In this document: one piece after another, positions 8,781-18,744 of the stretch | Numbering within the stretch: position 1 is the stretch's first letter | How the letters are laid out: each line of letters starts with the position of its first letter | The notes under the pieces: generated by a model | What the model saw: only the letters and a program-made list of their open reading frames with translations | Told to the model about the DNA's origin: nothing | Databases searched by the model: none | NCBI GenBank assembly: GCA_050949865.1 | Contig: JBMNGN010000001.1 | Span: 310,001-374,000 of the forward strand | Length of the DNA: 64,000 nt | Reading direction: 5' to 3' | From: JBMNGN01 sp050949865 | GTDB taxonomy: Bacteria > Bacillota > Syntrophomonadia > Syntrophomonadales > Syntrophomonadaceae | Position numbers and translations under genes: made by a program

Positions 8781-11700
8781 TCACAGTTTGCCCATAATAT
8801 TCAAGAGGCTTTGATAACTGTCCACATCATGGTACTTGACCTTGCTTGTGGATAGTTGATTGAAAAGCTTTCTAGCGCATTTTATTTTGGCCTGCTCGAT
8901 AGGACGCAATTTTAGACTTTCCATGGTTCCTTTGGTTTCAGCTATGAAATAAATGTGTTTTACAGTGCCTTCATAGAAAACTATTGCCCAGTCCGGGGAG
9001 TAGTTGCCTACCGGAGTGGGAATGGCAAAGCCTTTCGGCAGCTTGGCATAGACACAGACTTCGTCAGCACTGTCCATATCTTCTGCAAAGCGGCGCTCTA
9101 CGCTCTTTTCGGCAGTTCCGTCGGTAAATATATAATCCTGGATGCATTTTTTGGCCTGGAATGCTTTGGCAAAATCGCCCGCTCCTTTTTCAGCCGTGAA
9201 AATACTGCTATCATACTGCTTTTCGAGCTGATTATAAGAAATATGCTCTATAATCATGGTGGCTTTTTGTTCATTTATTAGGCGTATTGCTTTAGAAATA
9301 AACTCTTCAGGATTTTGTTTTAAATAGGCAAATACAGGTTTTTCGATTCCAGCCAGTATGGTCGCAACTGTACGGCGGGTAAGGGTGGTGCCTTCGGCAA
9401 TCTTACCTATCAAGTCATATTTAACCTGACTTGTTGCAGCGTGCTTCAGGGTTTCCGTCCTGGCATTCTCCCGGATAAAACCATAGCCAAGAGCAATTGC
9501 AGTCCCATCCAGCTCGTCTGCCTGCCGGCCGACGGTGACCGTATATTGAAGCTGGGAAACGTACATGTTTTCATTGATATGTTTAATGGCTTTTTTAATC
9601 AGTTCCTGACTGTCAAACTCGACTGTGTATGCATACTGATGGTTAATATAATTCCAGAGGGTTTGAAATTCCTTTTTGTAGAAATTCTCGTTAAGGGCGT
9701 TTTCCAAAATCTTGGTCCTGTTGCCGTTTTCTATCATCCTGCTCAGTACGCTTTCATCAAATACGCTCTGGATCAGCGCATGCACTCCCTCAGCCATGGA
9801 CGCCAGGGATTCAGGCAGCGGAGCCAAACAGTTGTTTTCCAGGTCTGTCCGGTAGGCTTCCGTAATATTGTCGCTGTTGTCAATATAATCGTTTTTGACG
9901 AGATAACGGTAGATGTCCCTTGCTTGTTGATCACTAAGCACATGAGTTTTCTCTCCCACCATTATGGTCTTGCCGGTAAAATATTCAATTGTTGCTTTGG
10001 TGGGCCGTTCATACAAGGCCTCTTTGATACCGGTCTGCAAATCGGCAACAAAATTCTTATAGCCTTCGCTGGCAATAACCGTCAGCACATTGATGGAGTG
10101 AACAGAATCAGCGCACTTATCCACGTCCATCCGCTCTCCCCTTTGGTTAACACACAGGCGTAATCCCCGGCCTACTTCCTGGCGTTTCTGGGTGGGACTG
10201 GCACCGCCGTGCTTTAAGGTACAGATCTGAAAAACATTGGGATTGTCCCAGCCTTCCCTCAAGGCCGAGTGGGAAAAAATAAAGCGCACCGGTTCACTAA
10301 AACTCAAGAGGCGTTCTTTATCTTTGAGAATCAGGTCATAGGCGGAAACATCGTCGCTTTCGTCACTCCCTCGACTGGTGGGGCTGTCCACCTTGCGGCC
10401 GTGTTTATCAATGCTGAAATACCCCGCGTGTGTCTTGGATGGTTCAATGCTTTTCAGGTACCGGATGTAAGGTGTGTCTTCCAGAGTGATGTAATGGTTC
10501 AGCACGTTTATATATTCCTGCTCGAACATTTCCCCGTATTCGGAATTGACTTCTTCGCCTGCTTCGTTATATTTGCGGTACTTAGCAACTTCGTCTATGA
10601 AAAATAGGGAAAGGGTCTTGACACCCAGTTCAAACAGGTATTTCTCCTTTTCAAAATGGGAAATAATCGTCTCCCGGATTTGGATTCGGCGCAGGTCTTT
10701 TTCTGAAACATTGCCAACCACCTCTCCCCGGGACAACACCACACCGTTGGTAAAGGACACCGTGTCGCTTATGGGATCAATATCGCTGATATGGTATCCT
10801 TTATACTGTTCCATTTCGTTGGATACAATATAAAGGTCATCGCCCACTTCCAGGATACGCGTCTCGCGGTTGATTGACTTCTGGTATTTGATCTCCAGTT
10901 CAATTCTGGCCACCGGCGGCTTCGTGGGCGAGATGATAATACTCTCCAGGAACAAATACCTGTCGGTACCTCTTAAGTTCTTGACTTCAAATCCTTTGAC
11001 TTCGATTTTCTTTACCAGCCGCTGGTTGTAAGCATCCACCGCATCCAGGACATAGACCAGATTGTGGTGCTGGACATGGGTAGCCGAGTAATTCAGGCAG
11101 AACAGGGGATTAAAATTAGCCAGCGCCTTCTGGGTCTTGTCTCCCCCCATTTTCTGCGGCTCATCCAGGATAAGAATAGGGCGGTTGGCCTTGATAACGT
11201 CTATAGGCCTGCGGCTGCCAAATTCATCCAGCTTTTCATAAATGCGGCGGGCTTCCTTACTCCTGCCGCCTTCTTTTAAAGAAGTATTAAAGGCCTGGAT
11301 ATTGATAATCATGACGTTTATGCCGCTGCTGGCGCTGAAGTTGTCAAGTTCAGATAAATTCTTGCTATTGTAGACAAAAAAGCGGGCTTTTTTTCCGTAA
11401 TGCTCCATGAAGTGATCCTGGGTAATCTGAAAAGTCTTATAAACCCCTTCACGGATGGCAATGGAAGGCACCACTACAATAAATTTGCCCCAGCCATACC
11501 GCTTGTTCAGCTCAAAAATGGTCTTTATGTATACATAGGTCTTGCCTGTGCCGGTTTCCATTTCCACATCCAGGCTGCAGGCGCCCAAGTGGTTGACTAA
11601 ATTTTCGGACTGCTTTATGTTATTGCGAGCCTGAATGTCACGGATATTTTTCAACAGTTGTTCAGGGCTTAGAACCAGCCGTGCATTTTCAAAGCCTACG

Positions 11701-11882
11701 GCAGCATCATCCGGAGAGCTTGGCTCGTTAAACAGGGATAGTTGGGGATACTGATTTTTCTTGATAATACCCAAATCCCGCACATAGCTGACCCGATCCC
11801 AAAAGGGCTGCCCCGTAAAAACATTCACAACGCTGTTGACAGCATCGGTCTGGTATTGCTGTATCTTGAACTGAAATTTCAC
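8781..11882 (-). CDS. res: Type III restriction enzyme, Res subunit (helicase-nuclease)
   Basis: A 1,033-aa protein. The SF2 motor shows Walker A METGTGKTYVYIKTI, a DExx-type box ILDEPQKMGGD, NYSATHV, and the late motifs REGWDNPNVFQICTL and QEVGRGLRL. The C-terminus has a PD-ExK nuclease site, NYSPDWAIVFYE...IYFIAETKG. The start is GTG 11882 with AAGGAGGGG upstream. In type III systems Res cuts when it translocates between two unmethylated sites recognised by Mod. The gene itself is intact, although the partner mod is frameshifted. Confidence 0.92.
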   Translation of the reverse strand: MKFQFKIQQYQTDAVNSVVNVFTGQPFWDRVSYVRDLGIIKKNQYPQLSLFNEPSSPDDAAVGFENARLVLSPEQLLKNIRDIQARNNIKQSENLVNHLGACSLDVEMETGTGKTYVYIKTIFELNKRYGWGKFIVVVPSIAIREGVYKTFQITQDHFMEHYGKKARFFVYNSKNLSELDNFSASSGINVMIINIQAFNTSLKEGGRSKEARRIYEKLDEFGSRRPIDVIKANRPILILDEPQKMGGDKTQKALANFNPLFCLNYSATHVQHHNLVYVLDAVDAYNQRLVKKIEVKGFEVKNLRGTDRYLFLESIIISPTKPPVARIELEIKYQKSINRETRILEVGDDLYIVSNEMEQYKGYHISDIDPISDTVSFTNGVVLSRGEVVGNVSEKDLRRIQIRETIISHFEKEKYLFELGVKTLSLFFIDEVAKYRKYNEAGEEVNSEYGEMFEQEYINVLNHYITLEDTPYIRYLKSIEPSKTHAGYFSIDKHGRKVDSPTSRGSDESDDVSAYDLILKDKERLLSFSEPVRFIFSHSALREGWDNPNVFQICTLKHGGASPTQKRQEVGRGLRLCVNQRGERMDVDKCADSVHSINVLTVIASEGYKNFVADLQTGIKEALYERPTKATIEYFTGKTIMVGEKTHVLSDQQARDIYRYLVKNDYIDNSDNITEAYRTDLENNCLAPLPESLASMAEGVHALIQSVFDESVLSRMIENGNRTKILENALNENFYKKEFQTLWNYINHQYAYTVEFDSQELIKKAIKHINENMYVSQLQYTVTVGRQADELDGTAIALGYGFIRENARTETLKHAATSQVKYDLIGKIAEGTTLTRRTVATILAGIEKPVFAYLKQNPEEFISKAIRLINEQKATMIIEHISYNQLEKQYDSSIFTAEKGAGDFAKAFQAKKCIQDYIFTDGTAEKSVERRFAEDMDSADEVCVYAKLPKGFAIPTPVGNYSPDWAIVFYEGTVKHIYFIAETKGTMESLKLRPIEQAKIKCARKLFNQLSTSKVKYHDVDSYQSLLNIMGKL

Positions 11883-11896
11883 AGTAGCCCCTCCTT

Positions 11897-13949
11897 TTAC
11901 AGAACCTTCCTAATAGTTGACGGGCTGTAGGTTGCAAAAATCTGCTCAAAGTTGGCGGCGACACTGTCATTGGCTATCCCGCTGTCGCGGAAAACTGCGT
12001 AATAGGGCTGCTTTTTGGCTATTTCCCTGACCACTTCACCGGTAACTTCATTATCGAAGCACGCCATCAAGTATCCGTCAGCTACACTAAACACTCTTTT
12101 TGCCGCTGATGACTATTTCTTCGATTTTGCTGGACAGCAGCACACCCAAATCCAGCATGACCTGGAAGAGCAAATCCTCCGGAGTGCGGTCAGGCTTGAT
12201 GTTGTCAGTCAGGGACAAAAGCAATTCCTGGGTGTATTCCTCAGGCCTGTAGTAGACATCCTGCATATTGGTGGAATCCACCTTCAGAACGCGGAAGCCG
12301 ATATCCAATTTGCCTGCCGCTTCCGGGTGTTCCTCCAGTATTTTCCTGCCTGCCCGACGGATGCGCTCCTTGCCGATTTCCGCAACGGTTTTGTAGCCTG
12401 CCTTATAGGCTTCGGATTTTTCGTCGCAAGGCTCAGGCAACTGCACCATGATGAATTTGCGATTGCCGCCGTCCTCGGCGTTAAGCTGCATAACTGCGTG
12501 AGCGGTGGTAGCGGAACCGGAGAAGAAGTCGAGGATTATCGCATTTGAGTCAGGAACAAGTTTCAATAAATATATCATCATAGTGAGGTTTTTTGGATTA
12601 TTAAAAGTATTTGCAATACCAAGGACTTCGTTCAACGCATTTGTTCCTTCATTGGTTGAAAAATCCAAAATGCTTTTGGAATTACCCTCTGTATAGGAAT
12701 TGTATATTAATTTACCATTTATGTTTTTCACGTATTTAGCATCGACAAAGGTCCTCTTTTTTACTGAATACGATCCTTCTCTTCCTGTAATAACAATTTC
12801 ATGCTTGTTATTATTGAATTTTTCTAGTGACCAAGTCCAACACCCTAATCTCCCACGAACCTTAGGAGGGCGAATCGGTATATATCCTTGACTCACTAAT
12901 TTCATATCAGTAATATATACCTCATTAATGTCGTTAGATGTTTTCGCTAAGTCTACATTGTAATCGCAAACAGCAATCTTATCTTTGGTTTTAGGGTTAT
13001 AATAGACTGTGTACCCTAAGTTAGGTCGTGCATTTAATGTTCCTCCTTCACCTCGAGTTGTTATAGTATCATTAATATAGTAGAATTCACCGTTATCCTC
13101 AAATATTTCCCGAGCTTTAAATTCTTTATTTATAAGTGTTGGGAGTACCCGTGATCCATTAGCATAGATGCAAGATTTCCTGTATATAAGTATAAACTCA
13201 TGGTTTTTTTGAATATTTAATGTATCGTTTTTTGCGTTTAGTTTATTTTGAATTATGGGACCAATGCAATTACTTTCGCCGAATATCTCATCACAAACTT
13301 TTTTTATATTTGCCTGCTCATTATCATCTATACTAATAAAAATAACCCCGTCATCACTCAACAAATCCTTTGCCAACTTCAGCCTCGGGTACATCATATT
13401 CAGCCAGTCGGTATGAAATCGTCCGTTGCTTTCTGTTTTCAGCACCAGGCGGTTGCCGTTCTCGTCAAACTGCCCGCTGTTGGCCAAATATTCGCCTGCA
13501 CTTTGGGCAAAGTCGTCCTCATAGATAAGGTCATTGCCCGTATTGTACGGCGGGTCTATGTAAATCATCTTTACTTTGCCAAGGTAAGTTTCCTGTAAAA
13601 GCTTGAGAACGTCGAGGTTGTCGCCCTCTATGTAAAGGTTCTCAGTTGTGTCAAAATCCACGCTCTCCTCGCGGCAGGGGCGCAGGGTTTTAGCGATGGG
13701 GGCGTTGGCCAGGAGTATTGATTTTTTCTTGTCCGGCCAGGTAAACTGGTAGCGCTCCTCCGGGCCTTCCACGATAATATCCGCCAACTCCTGCCGCAGT
13801 ACGTCAAAATCAATGGCGTGCTCGATGATGGGCGTACCGTCTTTACGGTAGCCTTTGATGACCTCAGTTAAAGTATTGGGAAAGAGTTCCGCTATCTTTT
13901 TGATATTCTCATCCACTTTATTTACTGAGTGCATTTTCAGTCTGTCCAT
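11897..13949 (-). pseudogene. mod: Type III/beta-class adenine DNA methyltransferase (Mod), single frameshift
   Basis: The main frame (13949 to 12087) holds the N6-adenine motif DPPYNTGND and, after it, the SAM-binding FFSGSATTAHAV, i.e. the beta-class order used by type III Mod. The target-recognition region lies between. The frame ends early at SGKKSV; the missing tail (FSVADGYLMACFDNEVTGEVVREIAKKQP...) is present in another frame to 11897. The break is at a five-A run (12097-12101 on the plus strand); one A fewer would restore GKRVFSVADGYL. Start ATG 13949 has GGAG seven bases upstream. The protein would lose about 65 C-terminal residues. The cause may be a mutation, phase switch or assembly error. 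Confidence 0.85.
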
Positions 13950-13951
13950 GG

Positions 13952-14578
13952 TCATTCTCCTTTTTCCTCGGCCAGTTTTTTCTTTAAACCCTGGAGGCGG
14001 GTATACAGTTCAAAGCGTTTTTTCGGCTGCTTTTCTCTGCGGGATAAGCGTTCCAGCTTGTCAATCTCTTTTTGCAGTTTCATGATGGCATCCTGCTTTT
14101 TTAGTTTCTCATCAATAGTCAAATCATCATAGGAAGGAATCATATTTTCCTGCAGGGCAATCTGCTCAATGAACCCTTCCCAGATTCTGTCCAGATTTAG
14201 CCCGCGGGCTTCCAGTTCCAGGACTGAGAGTGGCATCCAGTCTGTTTTGTAAAGCTTGCTGTAATAAAGGACGAGCTGTGCTTCTTCCTGGAATTTGAGT
14301 AAAAACAGCAGTTTATGGGCATTCTGCCGGGCTATGCTTTCCACCAGCCGGTAGTCGAGTGCTGGCTTTTTCAGTTCAATTGAGAGTACAAGAATTTCAG
14401 TAGTCTCTCCGTTCTTTTCCAGGTTTAGAGTAGCCGGCGACAGCTTGTACTCTATACTGATACGCTTTATGGCCGATATAAATCTTTCTTTAAGCTCGCT
14501 GCTTAAATTCAGGTGTTTGTAAAAAGCCTCCTTGGGCATATTCCGCCCTACATAGGCCTTAGCGGGAAAATTTAACAC
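13952..14578 (-). CDS. DUF4391 protein of a type III-like restriction operon
   Basis: A 208-aa protein with the DUF4391 layout: N-terminal FPAKAYVGRNMPKEAFYKHL, a central beta-rich region (EILVLSIELKKPALDYRLVESIARQNAHKLLFLL), and a coiled-coil C-terminus rich in K and E. It starts at GTG 14578, overlapping the helicase stop, and its stop overlaps the first ATG of mod. This tight coupling places it in the same complex or pathway as helicase, Mod and Res. Its biochemical role is unknown to me. Confidence 0.78.
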   Translation of the reverse strand: MLNFPAKAYVGRNMPKEAFYKHLNLSSELKERFISAIKRISIEYKLSPATLNLEKNGETTEILVLSIELKKPALDYRLVESIARQNAHKLLFLLKFQEEAQLVLYYSKLYKTDWMPLSVLELEARGLNLDRIWEGFIEQIALQENMIPSYDDLTIDEKLKKQDAIMKLQKEIDKLERLSRREKQPKKRFELYTRLQGLKKKLAEEKGE

Positions 14579-17500
14579 CCTATCACCACCATAAAGCAGA
14601 TCAGTTCAAAGTCATCCAGACCGGAAATATTTCCGGTCAGGAAGGTGGTTTCACCATTCCCAAAAAAGCTGTCGATATCTCTTTCCTCTTTAACGGTGAT
14701 GATAGATGCCACGGCTTGCCGGAGCAGTCCGGATATGCGGTCCATTTTCCTGCCGTCGTTGGTTTCCTGGTTGAAAATATAGCAGGCCTCCATATCGGGT
14801 TCGGTTTTGCCTCTGGAGAGATGGCGCATGATATCCAAGGTGGCTTTCGGCTCTAAATGGTTGCAGATGACCTCCCCATCATCCCCGATGTAGACCATGT
14901 AAAAAGGATGGAGGCGGTTTTGGTTTTCAATGTTTATGGCTTTATTCACGTTCTTCAGGATAAATATTACACCGGGCTTTTCTCCCCGTATTACAGCGTG
15001 AATACCGTAGGGAGTCCGGTCTAAATCCGGGTGTTCTTTTATGTAGGAGAGCAGGTCCATCCTGAAATCATTCAACCCCAGATCCATAATGGATATGCCG
15101 GTTGTCATATCCTCAAGGTCAACCACTTCATTCTGCAGTTTTTCCAATTGAGCCCGACGATAGGCCAAATCGCCCTTTTCATCCTGGTTTATATAGTCAT
15201 CGTCACCGGTAGCGGTCATAACGGAAATCCTCATCCGCGCTTCCACCCGTTCCTTAAGGTTTATGTAGTCATCCAGCGTTAGGTCGGGCCAGAAGTTGAC
15301 AAGCTGGATCACCTTGTTTTTGCTGCCTATGCGGTCAATACGGCCGAAGCGCTGGATGATGCGCACCGGGTTCCAGTGGATGTCGTAGTTGATGCACCAG
15401 TCACAGTCCTGCAAGTTCTGTCCTTCGGAGATGCAGTCGGTGGCAATCAGGATATCAATACTATTTTTATTATTAGGCATTACCAAGTCTTTCTCCTTGG
15501 AAATGGGAGAAAAACAGGTCAAGATTGTGTTCATGTCGGCAGGGAATTTGGGTATAGTGGTTCTGCCCTCAATTGAGCCTGTAATCAGAGCACAGTCCAA
15601 CCCAAATGTATTCTTTACAAAAGGGCTGACATTTTCATAGATATATTCCGCTGTATCGGCAAAGGCGGTAAAGATTATGATTTTCTTATTACCAGGATTA
15701 ATGGGGTTGAAGATTTTATTCTCGATAACCCGCAAAAGCTCATTCAGTTTATAATCATATTCCGGAGTAATATCTTCAATCATCAAAATCAGTAGTTCCA
15801 AAATTTCCAGATCAGCGGATAAATCCCGCTGCCAGGAGAGATAATCCATATCGCGCAAATTGATTTTAAATTTTCTTCCAACACTCAAAAGATCAATATT
15901 CTGATCGTCCAGATCAAGGTCGCCAAAGTCCTTGACATCCTGCACAGTAATGTCCTCGCCGGACCGGAAAGCATCAATCAACTCCAGGGTGTTATGTATC
16001 TGTTCAGAGATACGTTTTATAGTCAGCTTAAAGGAATGCACCGAGCTTTCCATTCTTTTCAGCAGGTTGATGCTCATCAAACGCCGAATGCCTTCTTCAC
16101 GCCCTTTTTGCGAAAGCTGCCTGGCGTGTTCTGAATCTATATCTATGTATTTGCCAAGCCTGCTGGGAAGGATATAGTTGGTTGGCGTATAAAGGGACAG
16201 ATTAAGCAGTATGAGCTGTTCATAAATCTGCTCATAATTAATGGCATTATCCAGGGTGGTTAGTTTGGGACGTAAAGAGATCGGCTTGTTGCGCTCCGGA
16301 AAACTGCCTATTTCGGATATGTCATAGTAGCGTTGAATATGTTTACGGGAGCGAGCAATGGTTACGCTGTCCAATACTTCAAAAAAGTCAAAATCCAGCC
16401 GTTTAAGCAAGTTAGCGGTTGTACGTGATTCAGGCGGCAGCTTGGTCCAGGCGTTATATACCTTTTGAGCCTGCCGGAAAATTGTATCGATGTCTGTTTT
16501 AGTGTTGAGCTTTTTATTTATTAACTCTGGCTTTCCCTCGTAGGCCAAGGCCAGTTGGTTGCGCAGGTCATAAAAACGGTTGTTCACCGGGGTGGCGGAG
16601 AGCATCAAAACCTTGGTCTTTACGCCAGGGCGGATGACTTTGTTCATCAATCTGAGATAGCGGTTTTCTTTTTCCCCATATTCACCTGTAACAGCGCCGC
16701 CATTGCGGAAATTATGCGATTCATCGATAACCACCAGGTCATAGTTGCCCCAGTTAATGCGATCGAGGGGCAGACCTATGACAGAATCACCTCGTTCGCG
16801 AGATAAATCGGTATGGAATAGAATATCGTAGCGCAGGCGGTCTTTTGCCAGCGGGTTGTTAATCAGATTGCCGCGGAATGTGAGCCAGTTATCTTTGAGC
16901 TTTTTAGGACAAAGGACAAGGACATTCTTGTTTCTGTTTTCATAGTACTTAATAACAGCCAGAGCTGTGAAGGTTTTGCCTAAACCCACACTATCCGCCA
17001 GAATACAGCCGTTGTACTGCTCCAGCTTATTGATAATGGCTAGGACGGCATCTTTCTGAAAGCTGTACAGTTTTTTCCAAATTACGCTGTTTTTGAAGCC
17101 GGTTGCTTCATTGGGCAGCACATCTTCGGAAATATCCTCCAGAAATTCGCTGAAAATGTTGTACAGGGTCATAAAATAAATGAGTTCGGCGGGGTTTTCC
17201 TGGTAAACAGCCGATATGGATTCGATTACTTCTTCGGTTACATCCTGAAGGCGGCTTTCATCATTCCATATGCTGTCGAACAGGCGAATGTATTCACTGC
17301 TGAAAGGAGCCTCAAATTTATTTACCATATTATAAATATTGTTGCCTCTCTCGCAGCCAATATCAACAGTGGTAAATCCGTTCAGCGGCATGTAAGTCAG
17401 CTGCTGGTCTTTTGTTTGTATGTTAAGGAATCCACTCATAACAGAATTAGTGGCATTTGATTTAAAGGTTACCTTTTTGCGGATCCAATCCGCACATTCC

Positions 17501-17805
17501 CGGGCAATAGCTTTTTGGGTAAGCTCATTCCTCAGTCTTATTTCAAATTCTGTCCCATAGAGGCTGCGTTCCCTATACAATCGGGGAATGTAGAATTCTC
17601 GCTTTTCTTTAGGAAATTTCTCGGCAATGAAGGTAGGAGATGTGAAGATAAACCGCATGGATTCAATTTTCTGCAGCTGCGTTTTCAATTCCTTATAGGC
17701 ATAAATGGAAAAACAGGCAGCTGCAACAGATATGCGGCTTCCCGGCACAATAACCTGTGTTAAGTCGTCCTTGACAATTTTCGTGGTATTATTGAATACC
17801 TCCAA
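14572..17805 (-). CDS. SNF2-like helicase with N-terminal PLD-like region, first gene of the restriction operon
   Basis: A 1,077-aa protein. The first ~150 residues (IVPGSRISVAAACFSIYAYKELKTQL) resemble the phospholipase D-like domain found on some defence helicases. The motor has DSVGLGKTFTALAVIKYYE, VLVLCPKKLKDNW, VVIDESHNFRN, MLSATPVNNR, ILIATDCISEGQNLQ and IIQRFGRIDRIGSKN. TTG 17805 is chosen as start because GGGGAGG at 17814-17820 lies eight bases away; the longer frame to 17850 lacks a site. It heads a four-gene operon with DUF4391, Mod and Res, a composition seen in extended type III-like systems. Confidence 0.85.
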   Translation of the reverse strand: MEVFNNTTKIVKDDLTQVIVPGSRISVAAACFSIYAYKELKTQLQKIESMRFIFTSPTFIAEKFPKEKREFYIPRLYRERSLYGTEFEIRLRNELTQKAIARECADWIRKKVTFKSNATNSVMSGFLNIQTKDQQLTYMPLNGFTTVDIGCERGNNIYNMVNKFEAPFSSEYIRLFDSIWNDESRLQDVTEEVIESISAVYQENPAELIYFMTLYNIFSEFLEDISEDVLPNEATGFKNSVIWKKLYSFQKDAVLAIINKLEQYNGCILADSVGLGKTFTALAVIKYYENRNKNVLVLCPKKLKDNWLTFRGNLINNPLAKDRLRYDILFHTDLSRERGDSVIGLPLDRINWGNYDLVVIDESHNFRNGGAVTGEYGEKENRYLRLMNKVIRPGVKTKVLMLSATPVNNRFYDLRNQLALAYEGKPELINKKLNTKTDIDTIFRQAQKVYNAWTKLPPESRTTANLLKRLDFDFFEVLDSVTIARSRKHIQRYYDISEIGSFPERNKPISLRPKLTTLDNAINYEQIYEQLILLNLSLYTPTNYILPSRLGKYIDIDSEHARQLSQKGREEGIRRLMSINLLKRMESSVHSFKLTIKRISEQIHNTLELIDAFRSGEDITVQDVKDFGDLDLDDQNIDLLSVGRKFKINLRDMDYLSWQRDLSADLEILELLILMIEDITPEYDYKLNELLRVIENKIFNPINPGNKKIIIFTAFADTAEYIYENVSPFVKNTFGLDCALITGSIEGRTTIPKFPADMNTILTCFSPISKEKDLVMPNNKNSIDILIATDCISEGQNLQDCDWCINYDIHWNPVRIIQRFGRIDRIGSKNKVIQLVNFWPDLTLDDYINLKERVEARMRISVMTATGDDDYINQDEKGDLAYRRAQLEKLQNEVVDLEDMTTGISIMDLGLNDFRMDLLSYIKEHPDLDRTPYGIHAVIRGEKPGVIFILKNVNKAINIENQNRLHPFYMVYIGDDGEVICNHLEPKATLDIMRHLSRGKTEPDMEACYIFNQETNDGRKMDRISGLLRQAVASIITVKEERDIDSFFGNGETTFLTGNISGLDDFELICFMVVIGC

Positions 17806-17846
17806 AAAAAGCACCTCCCCTGCCCCAAAAACAGTCAAAAGTATTG

Positions 17847-17970
17847 TCAAAAACTTTTAATTTCCGTCATTTGTAATTCCATAATATCAGAAATATCACA
17901 CTTTAAGGCCTTGAAAATTCTCTTTTGCACATCAGTCGTTAAGTCTAATATTGCAGCGACGATATTTTTG
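17847..17970 (-). pseudogene. C-terminal remnant of an XRE-family regulator
   Basis: A minus-strand frame ending at 17847 reads DLTTDVQKRIFKALKCDISDIMEL, the typical last helices of short Cro/CI-type regulators. No start or N-terminal helix-turn-helix is recognisable further upstream. It lies directly before the restriction operon, so it may be the remains of its controller. Short match, so moderate certainty. Confidence 0.5.
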
Positions 17971-18087
17971 CGTGTGGTTCTGTGAAGCACTTAAGCAGTC
18001 TTAACGGCTGCTTTTGGGGGTAAAATTTAGTAGGGCCTTTAAGAAAAAAGTATAACTCATGTTTTCTATTACAAGTAGTAGTTTTAT

Positions 18088-18138
18088 TTTTGTGGGCAAA
18101 ACTATGGGCATGTGGCAAAATACGCACTGCCCACAAAA
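18088..18138. repeat. Inverted repeat, 11-bp arms
   Basis: TTTTGTGGGCA at 18088-18098 is mirrored by TGCCCACAAAA at 18128-18138 with a 29-base loop. It abuts the left copy of the tRNA-derived repeat and may be a recombination-site arm or a terminator-like structure. Confidence 0.45.
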
Positions 18139-18223
18139 TAAGCAGGGCGTTCAAAACCCCGCTATTACTTGCTTTATATGGTGGGCCGTATAAGATTCAA
18201 ACTTACGACTTCTTCCGCGTCAA
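18132..18223 (-). repeat. Left att-like repeat: 3' half of tRNA-Val plus its terminator
   Basis: This 92-base stretch matches 19241-19332, the 3' half of tRNA-Val(GAC) with CCA and terminator, in the same orientation and with only scattered differences. It lacks the 5' half of the tRNA. That is the pattern left when an element integrates at a tRNA 3' end: intact tRNA at one border, partial copy at the other. Divergence suggests an old event. Confidence 0.65.
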
Positions 18224-18339
18224 TTAGGAAGTTGATTTTGCCCTTATTAGTGGTTGTTTGCGAACATCGGATATATAGGCACTTGCTAATTTTTCTTTTA
18301 GTTATTATTGGCTCTTTTTGGCTATATTTTGGGGTGGTC

Positions 18340-18371
18340 TGTCAGCAATTTGTCAGCAACTCTGTCAGCAA
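18340..18371. repeat. Three phased TGTCAGCAA direct repeats (integrase arm-site candidates)
   Basis: TGTCAGCAA occurs at 18340, 18351 and 18363, spaced 11-12 bp (about one helical turn), and once more near the other border at 19211. Phased short direct repeats close to an att core are typical of tyrosine-integrase arm-type sites. No integrase gene remains in the interval. Confidence 0.45.
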
Positions 18372-18470
18372 AAAACAACAGGTCTTAAAAAACACAAGGA
18401 GCAAGGCATTTTATTCAATTTACTCAAAACAAAATAGCGCGGCACTGCAAAAAGGAAGGAATTACCTGCA

Positions 18471-18497
18471 ATAAAATAAAAGAGCCCGAAGGCTCTT
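18471..18497 (-). terminator. Terminator of the 59-aa ORF
   Basis: Hairpin AAGAGCC-TTCG-GGCTCTT followed by TTTATTTTATT on the minus strand, overlapping the stop codon of the small gene. Confidence 0.75.
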
Positions 18498-18675
18498 AAT
18501 TGTTCTCTTCCCAGTCCAAATAAATTCTCAAAACTTCTGGTCCTGTTGTATTATGTTCATCAGCGATTTGCCATAGATCTTCTTGAAACGATAATAATAC
18601 TTTTTCAAATGGTATACCCCTATATTTCTCCGCAAAAAGCTTTTTCACTTTTTCAAGTATAATATCATTACTCAT
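18496..18675 (-). CDS. Small hypothetical protein (59 aa)
   Basis: ATG 18675 to TAA 18496, starting MSNDIILEKVKKLFAEKYRG and ending RIYLDWEENN. An AGGGAG site lies about 10 bases upstream and a clean terminator directly follows, so it is probably expressed. It is the only intact gene in the element remnant between the tRNA-Val repeats. No domain recognised. Confidence 0.6.
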   Translation of the reverse strand: MSNDIILEKVKKLFAEKYRGIPFEKVLLSFQEDLWQIADEHNTTGPEVLRIYLDWEENN

Positions 18676-18744
18676 TATTAATTACACTCCCTTTCGCCCT
18701 TTTTTTCATTATTCGACAAAAAGGGAAAAATTCCTGCAAATTAA

